Below, piece after piece: positions 1 through 8,350 of a stretch of DNA of 28,612 bases. Position 1 is the stretch's first letter. Each line of letters begins with the position of its first letter. Both the position numbers and the translations under genes were made by a program. The stretch spans positions 1-28,612 of the IMG/VR virus record IMGVR_UViG_3300006334_000053, one strand, 5' to 3'. Under the pieces are notes generated by a model. That model was given only the letters and a program-made list of their open reading frames with translations, searched no databases and was not told the DNA's origin. The stretch comes from a virus.

Positions 1-1
1 T

Positions 2-1681
2 CTTAGTACTGGTAATAACTTTACTGAAATAGATTTCGAAAAAGCACCAACTACATTAGTAGTCGGACAAAATGGTGCTGGTAAATCTACAATGCTAGAT
101 GCAATATCTTTTGGGTTATTTGGTAAACCACATCGTAAAATATCTAAGATGCAATTAGTTAATTCTGTTAATCAGAAAGGTACTGTAGTTGAAGTAGAGT
201 TTAGAATTGGTAAAAAACAATTTAAAATAGTTAGAACAATTAAACCAAATAAGTTTGAAGTCTGGATAGATGGTAACATGGCAAATCAAAACTCTCATGT
301 TACAGACTATCAGGCAATGTTAGAGAAAAATATTCTCAAATTAAATCATAAATCTTTTCACCAAATTGTAGTTTTAGGGTCTTCGAGTTTTATACCTTTT
401 ATGCAGTTATCCTCACAACAACGTAGAGGTGTAATCGAAGACCTACTTGATATCAACATGTTTTCTATAATGAATCAATTATTAAAAGAAAAGATATCAA
501 TCTTAAGAGAAAAGATTACACAAAATGAAAACGATATTAATTTAGTTGATTCAAAAATAAATGCACAGAAAAAATATTTGAGAGATATAGCAAGTGTAAA
601 TGCACAGTTTAGAAAAGAAAAAGAAGACATGATTGTTTCTACTCAAGAAGACATTAGAGTACTCAATGATAAAAATATAGTCTTAAGCAAACAAGTAGAT
701 AACTCATTACAACCCGCAATAGACATGCAAAGTTCTGTAATAAAAATAAAAGATAAGTTTGAAGAAACGGTTGCAAATATAAATGCACAATTTAAAGTTG
801 TCAAGAAAGAACATAAATTCTTTTCCGAGAACGATGAATGTCCTACATGCAGTCAAGAAATAAACTTAAAATTAAAACAAGAAAAAATAAAAACAACTAA
901 AAAAAGACTAGACGATTTAAAAGTTGGATTAGATAAATCAAGCACAGAAAGAGAAAACTATAAAAAATCAATACAACTATTTCAAGATACGATTGACGAT
1001 TGTGCAAGATATAATTCAGAGATATCTGGTAATACTAAAACTATTGATAAATTAAATAAAGTAATTGATTCATTAAGAAATGAAATAGATTCTAAAATAG
1101 AATCGAGTGGTGATTTATCAGATGCAAATGCAGACCTCGAAGAGTACAGAAAAGAAAAAGAAAAGCATCAAGACGAAAAATATAAATTAAATGAACAGTT
1201 CTCATATCACCAAGTAAGTGGTGAACTATTACGAGATACTGGTATTAAATCAAAAATAATAAAACAATATTTACCTGTAATAAATAAATTGACTAATCAA
1301 TATTTACAGACACTAGATTTCTTTGTTCACTTTGACTTAGACGAAAGTTTTGTAGAGACTATTCGTTCTCGTCACCGTGATGCTTTTACTTATGATTCTT
1401 TTTCAGAAGGTGAAAAACAAAGAATTGACCTGTCATTATTATTTACTTGGCGACAAATTGCTAAGATGAAAAATAGTGTAGCAACTAATCTTCTAGTACT
1501 TGATGAAACATTTGATTCATCTTTAGATATGGAAGGGGTTGACAATTTAATGAAAATACTGTATACTTTGCAGGAAGATACAAAAGTATTTGTAATATCC
1601 CATAAGGGAGAACTTGAGGATTCAATCTTTGATAGAAAGATTGAGTTTATCAAAGATAAGAACTTTAGTAAAATTAGATAG
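2..1681 (+). CDS. 46: gp46-like SbcC/Rad50 recombination nuclease ATPase subunit (5' end outside window)
   Basis: The reading frame is open from the first bases, so the N-terminus lies upstream. This is an SMC/Rad50-type ATPase. In phage T4, gp46 works with nuclease gp47 to resect DNA ends for recombination-dependent replication and host DNA breakdown. Seen here: Walker A GQNGAGKST (about nt 68-94, so the first ATG at 92 falls inside the motif and cannot be the start), long coiled-coil arms, a CPTC zinc hook at nt 839-850, the ABC signature FSEGEKQRID, and Walker B LLVLDE near the end. The gene is followed by the sliding clamp after 9 nt. Its last 150 bases also hold a strong sigma70-like promoter. 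The identification is secure; only the missing 5' end limits it. Confidence 0.95.
   Translation, partial: LSTGNNFTEIDFEKAPTTLVVGQNGAGKSTMLDAISFGLFGKPHRKISKMQLVNSVNQKGTVVEVEFRIGKKQFKIVRTIKPNKFEVWIDGNMANQNSHVTDYQAMLEKNILKLNHKSFHQIVVLGSSSFIPFMQLSSQQRRGVIEDLLDINMFSIMNQLLKEKISILREKITQNENDINLVDSKINAQKKYLRDIASVNAQFRKEKEDMIVSTQEDIRVLNDKNIVLSKQVDNSLQPAIDMQSSVIKIKDKFEETVANINAQFKVVKKEHKFFSENDECPTCSQEINLKLKQEKIKTTKKRLDDLKVGLDKSSTERENYKKSIQLFQDTIDDCARYNSEISGNTKTIDKLNKVIDSLRNEIDSKIESSGDLSDANADLEEYRKEKEKHQDEKYKLNEQFSYHQVSGELLRDTGIKSKIIKQYLPVINKLTNQYLQTLDFFVHFDLDESFVETIRSRHRDAFTYDSFSEGEKQRIDLSLLFTWRQIAKMKNSVATNLLVLDETFDSSLDMEGVDNLMKILYTLQEDTKVFVISHKGELEDSIFDRKIEFIKDKNFSKIR
1539..1567 (+). promoter_or_regulatory. 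Sigma70-like promoter inside gp46, upstream of the sliding clamp gene
   Basis: TTGACA at 1539-1544, a 17-bp spacer and TATACT at 1562-1567. It lies in the 3' coding part of gp46 and would start transcription near 1574, giving gp45 a leader of about 117 nt. The surrounding 32 bases recur with one mismatch at the hsp20 promoter, which supports a regulatory role beyond coding. Activity is inferred. Confidence 0.55.
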
Positions 1682-1690
1682 GAGTATATC

Positions 1691-2368
1691 ATGGAACTAA
1701 GTGACCAAACGATAGGTGTATTAAGAAACTATGCAACTATCAACCCGAATATAGTTGTCGAATCGGGTAATCAATTGAAGACTATTTCTGTAGCAAGAAA
1801 TGTTCTTTCATCGGCAACAATTCAAGAATCATTCCCGCAAGGGTTTGGTATATATGATTTAGGTGAATTTCTAAATGTTTTAGATTTAGTAGATGGCGCA
1901 CATCTTTCATTTGAATCTGATTATGTAACTATCGGTGACAAGACTGGTCGTTCTGCAGTAAAATATTACTATAGTGACCCAGACATGTTGACTTCATCTG
2001 GTAAAGATGTTGTTATGCCAGAAGCAGAAGTTAATTTTACACTAGATAGTGATACACTTGCGAGAGTTCGTAAGGCCGCTGGTGTTTTAGGGCATAGTGA
2101 ATTATCTATCTCTAATACTCAGGGTGCAGTAAGATTATCAATTGCTGATATATCAAATGCAACTTCGAATTTGTTTAGCATAGATGTTGAAGGTACTTAC
2201 CCAGAAGGTGTAGACTTCAACTTTATAATGAATGTGAATAATTTAAAAGTTATTGATGAAGACTTTCATGTAGCAATCTCTTCAAAATTAATTTCACAAT
2301 TTACTAGTACTCAAAGTGATATAGAATATTTTATCGCACTTGAGAAATCTTCAACTTACGGAGCATAA
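1691..2368 (+). CDS. 45: DNA polymerase sliding clamp (gp45-like)
   Basis: This 225-residue protein matches the size of T4 gp45 (228 aa), the trimeric ring that tethers the polymerase and, in T4, also activates late transcription. It follows gp46 and precedes the clamp-loader genes, which is T4-like order. The sequence has the mixed alpha/beta texture of clamps but no short catalytic motif, so the call rests on length, position and overall resemblance. An AGGAG ribosome site lies a few bases before the ATG. If the TATAAATA box at 24323-24330 is a true late promoter, this clamp would probably take part in its activation. That last point is inferred from T4 biology. Confidence 0.88.
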   Translation: MELSDQTIGVLRNYATINPNIVVESGNQLKTISVARNVLSSATIQESFPQGFGIYDLGEFLNVLDLVDGAHLSFESDYVTIGDKTGRSAVKYYYSDPDMLTSSGKDVVMPEAEVNFTLDSDTLARVRKAAGVLGHSELSISNTQGAVRLSIADISNATSNLFSIDVEGTYPEGVDFNFIMNVNNLKVIDEDFHVAISSKLISQFTSTQSDIEYFIALEKSSTYGA

Positions 2369-2369
2369 A

Positions 2370-2597
2370 ATGGCAAAACCAGTACCTGAAAAGAAAGAAG
2401 ACGACCACTCACAAATATACGAAGTATCAAATAGAGTTGCACGTTCAACAGTAGCAGTTATTGATACAGTAGTACAAAGAGGTGGTTTCAAAGGAGAAGA
2501 GTTGACAACTATAGGTCAACTTAGAGACCAAGCAACTCAGATTATACAATTGTGCGAACAATTTCAATCTAAGCAAGGTCTTGACAAGTCTAGTTAG
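2370..2597 (+). CDS. Small hypothetical protein between gp45 and gp44
   Basis: A 75-residue charged protein of unknown function. I chose the ATG at 2370 because GGAG sits at 2360-2363 with a 6-nt gap; an in-frame start at 2340 would overlap gp45 and lacks such a site. The N-terminus is rich in Lys, Glu and Asp and the rest is predicted helical, with no recognisable motif. It occupies the slot where T4 carries rpbA (an RNA polymerase-binding protein), but I see no resemblance to that protein. Its 3' end contains the -35 box of the gp44 promoter. Confidence 0.7.
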   Translation: MAKPVPEKKEDDHSQIYEVSNRVARSTVAVIDTVVQRGGFKGEELTTIGQLRDQATQIIQLCEQFQSKQGLDKSS

Positions 2598-2609
2598 ACC
2601 TGTTATAAT
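2581..2609 (+). promoter_or_regulatory. Strong sigma70-like promoter of the clamp-loader genes
   Basis: Perfect TTGACA at 2581-2586, a 17-bp spacer and perfect TATAAT at 2604-2609, with TG at 2601-2602 giving an extended -10. It overlaps the 3' end of the preceding small gene. Transcription would start near 2616, leaving a leader of about 93 nt before gp44. Confidence 0.7.
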
Positions 2610-2625
2610 ACTCTCTTTTAATTTC

Positions 2626-2690
2626 GAGAGTTGTAAGTATATTGCTAGGTGTCACAGTAATATTATACACAATGCTTTCTTACAACTCTC
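2626..2690 (+). promoter_or_regulatory. Long-range inverted repeat in the gp44 leader
   Basis: GAGAGTTGTAAG at 2626-2637 is the exact reverse complement of CTTACAACTCTC at 2679-2690, a 12-bp perfect stem closing a 41-nt loop. It lies wholly within the predicted leader and ends 18 nt before the gp44 start, which has no clear Shine-Dalgarno sequence. A role in translation control or RNA stability is inferred. Confidence 0.5.
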
Positions 2691-2708
2691 ACCTTTGAAT
2701 TTTATATT

Positions 2709-3644
2709 ATGAATGATGATTTCCTATGGGTCGAGAAGTATCGACCAAAAACTGTCGAGCAGACAATACTTCAAAAACAACTAAAAGATACATTTACTAA
2801 GATTGTCGAATCTGGTGAAATACCAAATATGTTATTCACTGGTACTGCAGGTCTTGGTAAGACAACTGTAGCAAAAGCAATATGCGAACAACTTCAACTT
2901 GATTACATTGTTATCAATGGGTCAGAAGAAGGTAACATAGATACACTTCGTGGTAAAATAAAACAGTTTGCATCTTCTATTTCATTACAGGGTGGTTACA
3001 AAGTAGTCATACTAGATGAAGCAGACTATTTAAATCCACAATCAACTCAACCAGCACTTCGTGGTTTTATCGAAGAGTTTTCTCAGAACTGTAGATTTAT
3101 TCTCACATGTAATTTTAAAAATCGTGTGATTGAACCACTACATTCAAGATGTGGTGTTTATGAATTTAATACTGATAAGAAAACTATGGCACAATTGTGT
3201 ATGCAGTTTATGAAACGTCTTGAAGATATTCTTACTCAAGAAAATGTTAAATATAATAAAGATGTAATTGCAGAACTTATTAGTAAACATGCGCCAGATT
3301 GGCGTAGAGTTTTAAATGAGTGTCAACGTAATTCTATTGGTGGCACAATTGATGCAGAAGTTTTAATAAGACAAGATGACAGTTTCAATGATTTATATCC
3401 TGCCCTGAAAGCAAAAGATTTTAAACGTATGCGAACATGGGTTGTAAACAATATTGATATTGACCCAGTGGCAATCATTCGTGGTGTCTATGATACTATG
3501 CACGAGAATGTCAAACTAGAAAGTATACCACAACTTGTAATTATACTTGCTGATTATCAATACAAGAATTCATTTGTTGCTGACCACGAACTAAATATGG
3601 TAGCATGTTTGACAGAGATTATGGCAAATGTTGAGTTTAAATAG
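2709..3644 (+). CDS. 44: Clamp loader large subunit, AAA+ ATPase (gp44-like)
   Basis: AAA+ ATPase of the replication factor C type that opens and loads the gp45 clamp together with gp62. Visible motifs are Walker A GTAGLGKT (residues 45-52), Walker B ILDEAD with D103 and E104, and the SRC arginine-finger motif (residues 146-148). The length of 311 aa is close to T4 gp44 (319 aa). It is followed after 2 nt by gp62. The AUG is preceded by an AU-rich stretch rather than a good ribosome site; in T4, RegA represses gp44 by binding at such a position, and a RegA gene lies downstream here. That regulation is inferred by analogy. Confidence 0.95.
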   Translation: MNDDFLWVEKYRPKTVEQTILQKQLKDTFTKIVESGEIPNMLFTGTAGLGKTTVAKAICEQLQLDYIVINGSEEGNIDTLRGKIKQFASSISLQGGYKVVILDEADYLNPQSTQPALRGFIEEFSQNCRFILTCNFKNRVIEPLHSRCGVYEFNTDKKTMAQLCMQFMKRLEDILTQENVKYNKDVIAELISKHAPDWRRVLNECQRNSIGGTIDAEVLIRQDDSFNDLYPALKAKDFKRMRTWVVNNIDIDPVAIIRGVYDTMHENVKLESIPQLVIILADYQYKNSFVADHELNMVACLTEIMANVEFK

Positions 3645-3646
3645 GT

Positions 3647-4024
3647 ATGAATCCATTTAAATATTTAAACGAAATCAACTATGGTAAAAGAAATATCATG
3701 GTAGATGAAGAAACAGAAAAAGCATATGTACCTTTCATAATTAATAGGTCATTGTCTTATTTTCCTGATACAGTCGCACTTGCTAATGAAATGAATAGAT
3801 ATGGCCACCTAGAATCACGTCTACAATTCGCATTTCTTATAAATACTATTAGAAAAAGAAAACGATTTAGTAAATGGATTAAACCAGAAATCGAAAATGA
3901 TGTTGAAGTGGTTAAAGAATACTATGGATATAGCAATGAAAAAGCAAGACAAGTTATTCAACTACTTACACCTCAACAATTAGATGTATTAAGAAAGAAG
4001 GTGAGTAAAGGTGGAAGAAAATAA
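3647..4024 (+). CDS. 62: Clamp loader small subunit (gp62-like)
   Basis: This 125-residue protein is the non-ATPase partner of gp44. It is shorter than T4 gp62 (187 aa), as I recall is usual in marine T4-like phages. The family pattern is visible: an N-terminal NPFKYLNEI segment, then NRSLSYFPDT with ANEMNRYGH, and IRKRKRFSKW followed by a YYGYSNEKA helix. It starts 2 nt after gp44 and overlaps the regA start by 14 nt, which suggests translational coupling. The identification rests on this pattern plus position between gp44 and regA. Confidence 0.88.
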   Translation: MNPFKYLNEINYGKRNIMVDEETEKAYVPFIINRSLSYFPDTVALANEMNRYGHLESRLQFAFLINTIRKRKRFSKWIKPEIENDVEVVKEYYGYSNEKARQVIQLLTPQQLDVLRKKVSKGGRK

Positions 4025-4424
4025 TATAATAACATGGTCACCTGCAGATATGTTAGAAGTAACAATTGCAGAACCAGATGACTTTTTAAAAGTCAGAGAA
4101 ACATTAACACGTATCGGTGTTGCATCAAGAAAAGAAAATAAATTATTTCAATCGTGTCATATATTACACAAACAAGGTAGATACTTCATAGTACACTTTA
4201 AAGAATTGTTTATGCTAGACGGAAAGAAATCTAATTTAGAGCAATCGGATTTAGAACGTAGAAATACTATAGCAACATTGTTAAGTGATTGGGGACTAGT
4301 TGAAATACAAAATACAGAAAAAGTAAAAGAATGTAGTTCTCTAAAACAAATTAAAATAATACCTTTTAAAGAAAAGAATGAATGGGAACTTTGTCCAAAA
4401 TATAACATTGGCAATACAAAGTAA
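4011..4424 (+). CDS. regA: RegA translational repressor of early mRNAs
   Basis: RegA binds the start region of early phage mRNAs (in T4, gp44, gp45 and others) and blocks ribosome entry. The match to T4 RegA is strong: DFLKVRETLTRIG, FQSCHILHKQGRYFIVHFKE, LLSDWGLVEI, and KNEWELCPKYNIGN at the C-terminus. The start is uncertain. The long form begins with GTG at 4011 behind a GAAGG site, overlapping gp62. The in-frame ATG at 4050 (MLEVTIAEPD) aligns with the T4 start and gives 124 aa against 122 in T4, but has no visible ribosome site. I report the long form and consider the short one equally possible. Confidence 0.93.
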   Translation: MEENNIITWSPADMLEVTIAEPDDFLKVRETLTRIGVASRKENKLFQSCHILHKQGRYFIVHFKELFMLDGKKSNLEQSDLERRNTIATLLSDWGLVEIQNTEKVKECSSLKQIKIIPFKEKNEWELCPKYNIGNTK

Positions 4425-4863
4425 TCGTGTTTTCGAAACAAGTATTGACCCTGAACTAATAAATCAAAACTGGACTACAATTGTTAACATGATTGATAGT
4501 CACCCTAACGATTTAGTTAAAAGAGAACCTAATAAAAATAGAATCATGTTAAATGATTTACATCAAAGACAATCTGTTAAACCTATTGTAAAACAAATTA
4601 TTTCTTTATTGCAGGACATTTGTCCAGACAAAACAATTACAAATATTGCATTCATGGGTTTTGGTAAACATGAAAGTTATCCATTACATAGAGATAACAT
4701 GGACGTTTTGTTGCTACAAGTAAAGGGTCGTATTAAATTAGTAGTAAAAGAAATAAATAAAGTTATGATACCAGGCGATGTCGTTTATATACCTCGAGGT
4801 ACTGACCACGAAATAACTCCATTACAATCTCGTGTAACTTATTCTTTTGGGATTGAAGGTTAA
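4378..4863 (+). CDS. Cupin/JmjC-like Fe(II) oxygenase-type protein
   Basis: A 161-residue protein with a double-stranded beta-helix pattern. It has HxD at H104-D106 (YPLHRDNMD), a PGDVVYIPRGTDH strand pair carrying distal H144, and R152 downstream. The HxD...H triad is the usual Fe(II) site and the Arg could bind 2-oxoglutarate. Substrate is unknown; such proteins hydroxylate or demethylate proteins, nucleic acids or small molecules. The ATG at 4378 lies 47 nt inside regA, and a TTG at 4411 is another possible start. The stop overlaps the stop of the convergent small gene. Confidence 0.65.
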   Translation: MNGNFVQNITLAIQSNRVFETSIDPELINQNWTTIVNMIDSHPNDLVKREPNKNRIMLNDLHQRQSVKPIVKQIISLLQDICPDKTITNIAFMGFGKHESYPLHRDNMDVLLLQVKGRIKLVVKEINKVMIPGDVVYIPRGTDHEITPLQSRVTYSFGIEG

Positions 4864-5078
4864 CAAATGCCTGCTTGTTTTGAAGTACGAACTATCTTTA
4901 CGCCTCTACGAACCAATTCATTACGAATCTTTTGTTTCTTTTTATTTGGCGTAGAATCATTATTAAGTGCTGAAAACAATTCATTCTGAGGCACTTGTTT
5001 AAGATAATAATGTTTTACACTTACTTTTTTAGTTGCTCTATCAACAATTTTTTCTGTAGGTTTAAACTTTGCTGGCAT
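4860..5078 (-). CDS. Small basic conserved hypothetical protein
   Basis: Reverse-strand gene of 72 residues, rich in Lys and Arg, beginning MPAKFKPTEK and containing a KKKQKIRNELVRRG block. I recall similar short proteins in marine T4-like phages but know no function; the charge would suit nucleic-acid or protein binding. I chose the internal ATG at 5078 because GGAG lies 8 nt upstream, whereas the longer frame (to 5165) reads through the hsp20 promoter. It is the only reverse-strand gene in the first 16.9 kb. Its stop interlocks with that of the convergent oxygenase-like gene. Confidence 0.75.
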   Translation of the reverse strand: MPAKFKPTEKIVDRATKKVSVKHYYLKQVPQNELFSALNNDSTPNKKKQKIRNELVRRGVKIVRTSKQAGIC

Positions 5079-5090
5079 TTTTTTTACTCC

Positions 5091-5122
5091 AGGGGTTGAC
5101 AATTTAGTGAAAATACTGTATA
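5091..5122 (+). repeat. 32-nt near-identical copy of the promoter segment in gp46 (1534-1565)
   Basis: Positions 5091-5122 and 1534-1565 agree at 31 of 32 bases (AGGGGTTGACAATTTA, one A/G difference, then TGAAAATACTGTATA). In gp46 the segment is coding (EGVDNLMKILY); here it is intergenic promoter DNA. Other promoters in the window share only the -35 and -10 cores, so ordinary promoter consensus does not explain the match. Confidence 0.8.
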
Positions 5123-5124
5123 GT
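5096..5124 (+). promoter_or_regulatory. Sigma70-like promoter of hsp20
   Basis: TTGACA at 5096-5101, a 17-bp spacer and TATAGT at 5119-5124. A second AT-rich box (TATAAT, 5128-5133) follows but is badly spaced. Transcription from the first would start near 5131. The sequence 5091-5122 is a near-copy of gp46 bases 1534-1565. Confidence 0.6.
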
Positions 5125-5137
5125 ATATATAATAGTA

Positions 5138-5161
5138 GTATGTGCGAATGGTTCGGCATAC
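5138..5161 (+). promoter_or_regulatory. Possible hairpin in the hsp20 leader
   Basis: GTATG (5138-5142) pairs with CATAC (5157-5161), and CGAA (5145-5148) with TTCG (5152-5155), with small bulges between and a 3-nt loop. It lies in the predicted leader about 20 nt before the AGGAG ribosome site. Leader hairpins act as heat sensors in some bacterial small heat-shock genes, but this one does not cover the ribosome site, so that role is doubtful. Confidence 0.3.
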
Positions 5162-5191
5162 ACATAAACTTGCTTAATATTAGGAGTTAAT

Positions 5192-5602
5192 ATGACACAA
5201 ATAGAAGCATTTGGTCAATTCAGACCATTCTCGGTGGGATTCGATTCTATCTTTGATACTTTACAAAGAGTATCGGTTCCTCAATCAAACTATCCTCCAT
5301 ATAACATCGTCAAGAAAGGCGAAAGTTATTTTGTTGAACTTGCAGTCGCAGGTTTTCAAAAGAAGGATATCAACATCGAAGTAGAAGATTCTTCACTTAA
5401 GATATCTGTTATCGCTAAGTCAGAAGACAAATTTGCTGAAATAATACACAAAGGTATTTCAACAAAAGACTTTGTAAAAACTTTTGCACTTGCAGAGTTT
5501 GTCGAAGTAAAATCTGCTGAACTTGATGATGGTATATTATCAATTGAATTGATAAAAAATATACCTGAAGAGAAAAAACCTAAAACTATTAAAATTAAAT
5601 AA
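5192..5602 (+). CDS. hsp20: Small heat-shock protein, Hsp20/IbpA type
   Basis: A 136-residue alpha-crystallin-domain chaperone that holds unfolded protein. The N-terminal GFDSIFDTLQ resembles IbpA. The core has YFVELAVAGFQKKDINIEVE followed by DDGILSIELIKN, the usual end of the crystallin fold. Hsp20 genes are common in marine T4-like phages and probably protect host or phage proteins during infection. It has its own promoter and AGGAG ribosome site, and is closed by an intrinsic terminator, so it is a single-gene unit. Confidence 0.92.
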   Translation: MTQIEAFGQFRPFSVGFDSIFDTLQRVSVPQSNYPPYNIVKKGESYFVELAVAGFQKKDINIEVEDSSLKISVIAKSEDKFAEIIHKGISTKDFVKTFALAEFVEVKSAELDDGILSIELIKNIPEEKKPKTIKIK

Positions 5603-5611
5603 TAGTATTTG

Positions 5612-5645
5612 TGTCAAGGGGTAGAAATATCCCTTGACATTTTTT
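5612..5645 (+). terminator. Intrinsic terminator after hsp20, overlapping the gp43 promoter
   Basis: TGTCAAGGG (5612-5620) and CCCTTGACA (5631-5639) form a 9-bp perfect stem with a 10-nt loop, followed at once by a T run (5640-5645). The 3' arm contains the TTGACA -35 box of the next promoter, so terminator and promoter share bases. Confidence 0.8.
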
Positions 5646-5662
5646 GTTCAACCTAGTATAAT
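5634..5662 (+). promoter_or_regulatory. Sigma70-like promoter of DNA polymerase gp43
   Basis: Perfect TTGACA at 5634-5639, a 17-bp spacer and perfect TATAAT at 5657-5662. Transcription would begin near 5669, giving a leader of about 18 nt with AGGA before the ATG at 5687. Confidence 0.7.
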
Positions 5663-5686
5663 ACACAATAACTACAGGATTATATT

Positions 5687-8161
5687 ATGAATTTTTATAC
5701 TAACGTAACCCGTTATGGCAACAGTTTGCTCTACATAGGTTACAAAGGTGGACAAAGAGTCAAGCAAAGAATTCCATTCAAACCAAAATTATACATAAAA
5801 ACATCTAAGAGTGTTAGTGAAGGTGGTTATGCAACTTTAGATAATCTTCTAGTAGAACCAATTGAGTTTGATTCTATGAAAGATGCAACAGACTTTGTAA
5901 AGAGATACGAAAACGTAGATGACTTTACAGTTTATGGTATGAATAATTATGTCTCACAATTTATTGCACAGAAATATCCAGAAGAAATTAAATTTAATCG
6001 TGAAGATATATCTGTCACAACAATTGATATTGAATGTCAATCAGACCAAGGTTTCCCTGAACCACATTTAGCAGAATGGCCCATTACTGCAATCACAATC
6101 AAGAACAGTAAAGAAAATGTTTATCGCACATGGGGTTTTAATGAATTTAATCCAGCAGACAATGTAGTTTATATACAATGTAAAAACGAAGCGGCCCTGC
6201 TTCACAAATTTCTAGAGTATTGGAAAGATAACTATCCAGATATTGTTACTGGTTGGAATAGTATTGGTTTTGATATGGTATACATCGTCAATAGAATTAG
6301 AAAAGTTTATGGTGAAGAAGAAATTAAAAAACTATCACCTTGGGGTAATGTCAAAGAAGACAATAGAAAAGATAAGTTTACTGGTAATACTAATTATGCA
6401 TATGACATTATGGGCATAACTCAACTTGACTATTTAGAATTATATAAGAAGTTTACATATGTGCAACAAGAAATGTATTCATTAAATCATATTGCACACG
6501 TAGAACTTGGTGAAGGTAAGTTATCATATGAAGAAGAAGGCAGTTTGTTTTCATTATATAAAAATGATTATCAAAAGTTTATTGAGTACAACATTAAAGA
6601 CGTTGAATTAGTTGATAGATTCGAAGAAAAGTTAGGTCTTATTACATTAGCATTGACTATGGCATATCGTGGTGGTGTAAACTACAGAGACGTGCTAGGC
6701 ACAACAATGATATGGGACACTATTATCTATCGTATACTCGAACAGAATAAAGTTGTTTGTCCACCTAAAATAGAAAAGAGTAAATCAGATTTTGTTGGTG
6801 CATATGTCAAAGAACCTCAGATTGGTGCCCATGATTGGGTAGTATCATTTGACTTGAACTCACTATATCCTAATATTATCGTTCAGAATAATATGTCACC
6901 CGAAACTGTAGTTGATGGACTAGTCGATACATCTATTGAACATATGTTAAGAAAACAAACAGACATTGATACAACATATGCAACTACACCAAATGGTGCA
7001 AGATTTAAAAAAGATAGACAAGGTGTAATCCCATTTGTTATTCAGAAATACTATGAAGAACGTGTAGAGATTAAAAAAGAAATGTTGAAATTACAACAAG
7101 AGTATGAATCTACACCAACTAAATCTTTGTCAAATAAAATATCACATTTGTATAATGAACAAATGGCAATTAAGATTTTAATGAACTCACTTTATGGTGC
7201 ATTAGGTAATCGTTGGTTTAGATACTTTGACCAACGTGTTGCAGAATCTATCACGATGTCGGGTCAGTTAGCAATTCTTTGGGCAGAACGAACTGTCAAC
7301 AAAGAAATGAATAAATTATTAGAAACAGATGAAGAAGATTATGTCATAGCAATTGACACAGATTCACTATACATTCGTATGGGTGAACTCGTCCAGAAAT
7401 TCAATCCTAAAAATCCTGTTAAGTTTCTGGACGAGATATCTAAAACTCATTTTGAAAAAGTCTTAACAGATTCATATCAAGAGTTTGCAGATTATTCTGG
7501 TGCAATGAGTAATCGTATGGAAATGGGTAGAGAAGTTATTGCAGACAAGGGCATTTGGCAGGCAAAGAAAAGATATATTCTAAATGTACATAACTCAGAA
7601 GGTGTTCAATATGCAAAACCAAAACTAAAAATTATGGGCATTGAAGCAATTAAATCTTCTACACCAGAATTAGTTCGTAACAAAATGAAAGAGTTGTTTC
7701 CTATCTTAGTTGGTAAAACTCAAGATGAAGCACAAAGTTTTGTTGCAAACTTTCGTAAAGAGTTTAGTGAAATACGTCCAGAAGATATTGCATTTCCTCG
7801 TGGTGTTCGTCACGTAAAAAAATATAAAGACAAGAAAAAGATTTATACCAAAGGCACACCAATACATTCTAGAGGCAGTTTGCTACATAATCATTACATA
7901 GAAAAACACCAATTGACTAAAAGATATGAAATGATTGGTAATGGCGAAAAGATTAAATTTTGTTATCTAAAAACACCAAACCCAATAAATGAAAATGTTA
8001 TTTCTTTTAAAACAAGATTACCAGAAGAGTTTAATTTGCATAAATACATTGACTATGATACAATGTTTGAAAAAACTTTTCTTGAACCGCTTGAACCAAT
8101 CTTTGATGCGATTGATTGGTCGGCAGAACCTAAAGCATCGTTAGAGGATTTTTTTAATTAG
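5687..8161 (+). CDS. 43: Replicative DNA polymerase, family B (gp43-like)
   Basis: An 824-residue family B polymerase, somewhat shorter than T4 gp43 (898 aa) but complete. The proofreading exonuclease shows DIE at D114/E116 (exo I), [12 protein letters not shown] (exo II) and [11 protein letters not shown] (exo III). The polymerase part shows [10 protein letters not shown] (motif A), [13 protein letters not shown] (motif B) and DTDS (motif C). No frameshift or inserted intron is visible, although gp43 is a frequent home for introns and homing nucleases in this phage group. It has its own promoter and works with gp45, gp44 and gp62. Confidence 0.97.
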   Translation: MNFYTNVTRYGNSLLYIGYKGGQRVKQRIPFKPKLYIKTSKSVSEGGYATLDNLLVEPIEFDSMKDATDFVKRYENVDDFTVYGMNNYVSQFIAQKYPEEIKFNREDISVTTIDIECQSDQGFPEPHLAEWPITAITIKNSKENVYRTWGFNEFNPADNVVYIQCKNEAALLHKFLEYWKDNYPDIVTGWNSIGFDMVYIVNRIRKVYGEEEIKKLSPWGNVKEDNRKDKFTGNTNYAYDIMGITQLDYLELYKKFTYVQQEMYSLNHIAHVELGEGKLSYEEEGSLFSLYKNDYQKFIEYNIKDVELVDRFEEKLGLITLALTMAYRGGVNYRDVLGTTMIWDTIIYRILEQNKVVCPPKIEKSKSDFVGAYVKEPQIGAHDWVVSFDLNSLYPNIIVQNNMSPETVVDGLVDTSIEHMLRKQTDIDTTYATTPNGARFKKDRQGVIPFVIQKYYEERVEIKKEMLKLQQEYESTPTKSLSNKISHLYNEQMAIKILMNSLYGALGNRWFRYFDQRVAESITMSGQLAILWAERTVNKEMNKLLETDEEDYVIAIDTDSLYIRMGELVQKFNPKNPVKFLDEISKTHFEKVLTDSYQEFADYSGAMSNRMEMGREVIADKGIWQAKKRYILNVHNSEGVQYAKPKLKIMGIEAIKSSTPELVRNKMKELFPILVGKTQDEAQSFVANFRKEFSEIRPEDIAFPRGVRHVKKYKDKKKIYTKGTPIHSRGSLLHNHYIEKHQLTKRYEMIGNGEKIKFCYLKTPNPINENVISFKTRLPEEFNLHKYIDYDTMFEKTFLEPLEPIFDAIDWSAEPKASLEDFFN

Positions 8162-8170
8162 AGGTTAAGG

Positions 8171-8350
8171 ATGGCCGAATTTCTATTATATACATTATTA
8201 TTTTTATGCATAATCGCAATGATAGGTGAAAACTCAAATCCAAGAGGTATGAATATCTTTTGGTATAAAGTTCGTGTAAAAGCAAAAGAATATTGGAAAG
8301 CACTTAGAGAATACGACTCAGGAAACAATAACGGAAACGGGAAATTTTAA
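8171..8350 (+). CDS. Small membrane protein, unknown function
   Basis: A 59-residue protein starting MAEFLLYTLLFLCIIAMIG, one clear N-terminal membrane helix, followed by a basic stretch (FWYKVRVKAKEYWK) and an Asn/Gly-rich tail. AAGG precedes the start. It begins 9 nt after gp43 and its stop abuts the next ATG, so it is probably co-transcribed with gp43. No function is recognised. Confidence 0.65.
   Translation: MAEFLLYTLLFLCIIAMIGENSNPRGMNIFWYKVRVKAKEYWKALREYDSGNNNGNGKF

Noticed and set aside
2340-2369. Earlier in-frame start for the small gene after gp45
   Set aside because: It overlaps gp45 without a ribosome site; ATG 2370 has GGAG 6 nt upstream.
5079-5165. N-terminal extension of the small reverse-strand gene to an ATG at 5165
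   Set aside because: The extension reads through the hsp20 promoter copy, and the internal ATG at 5078 has GGAG at good spacing and a family-like start (MPAKFKP).
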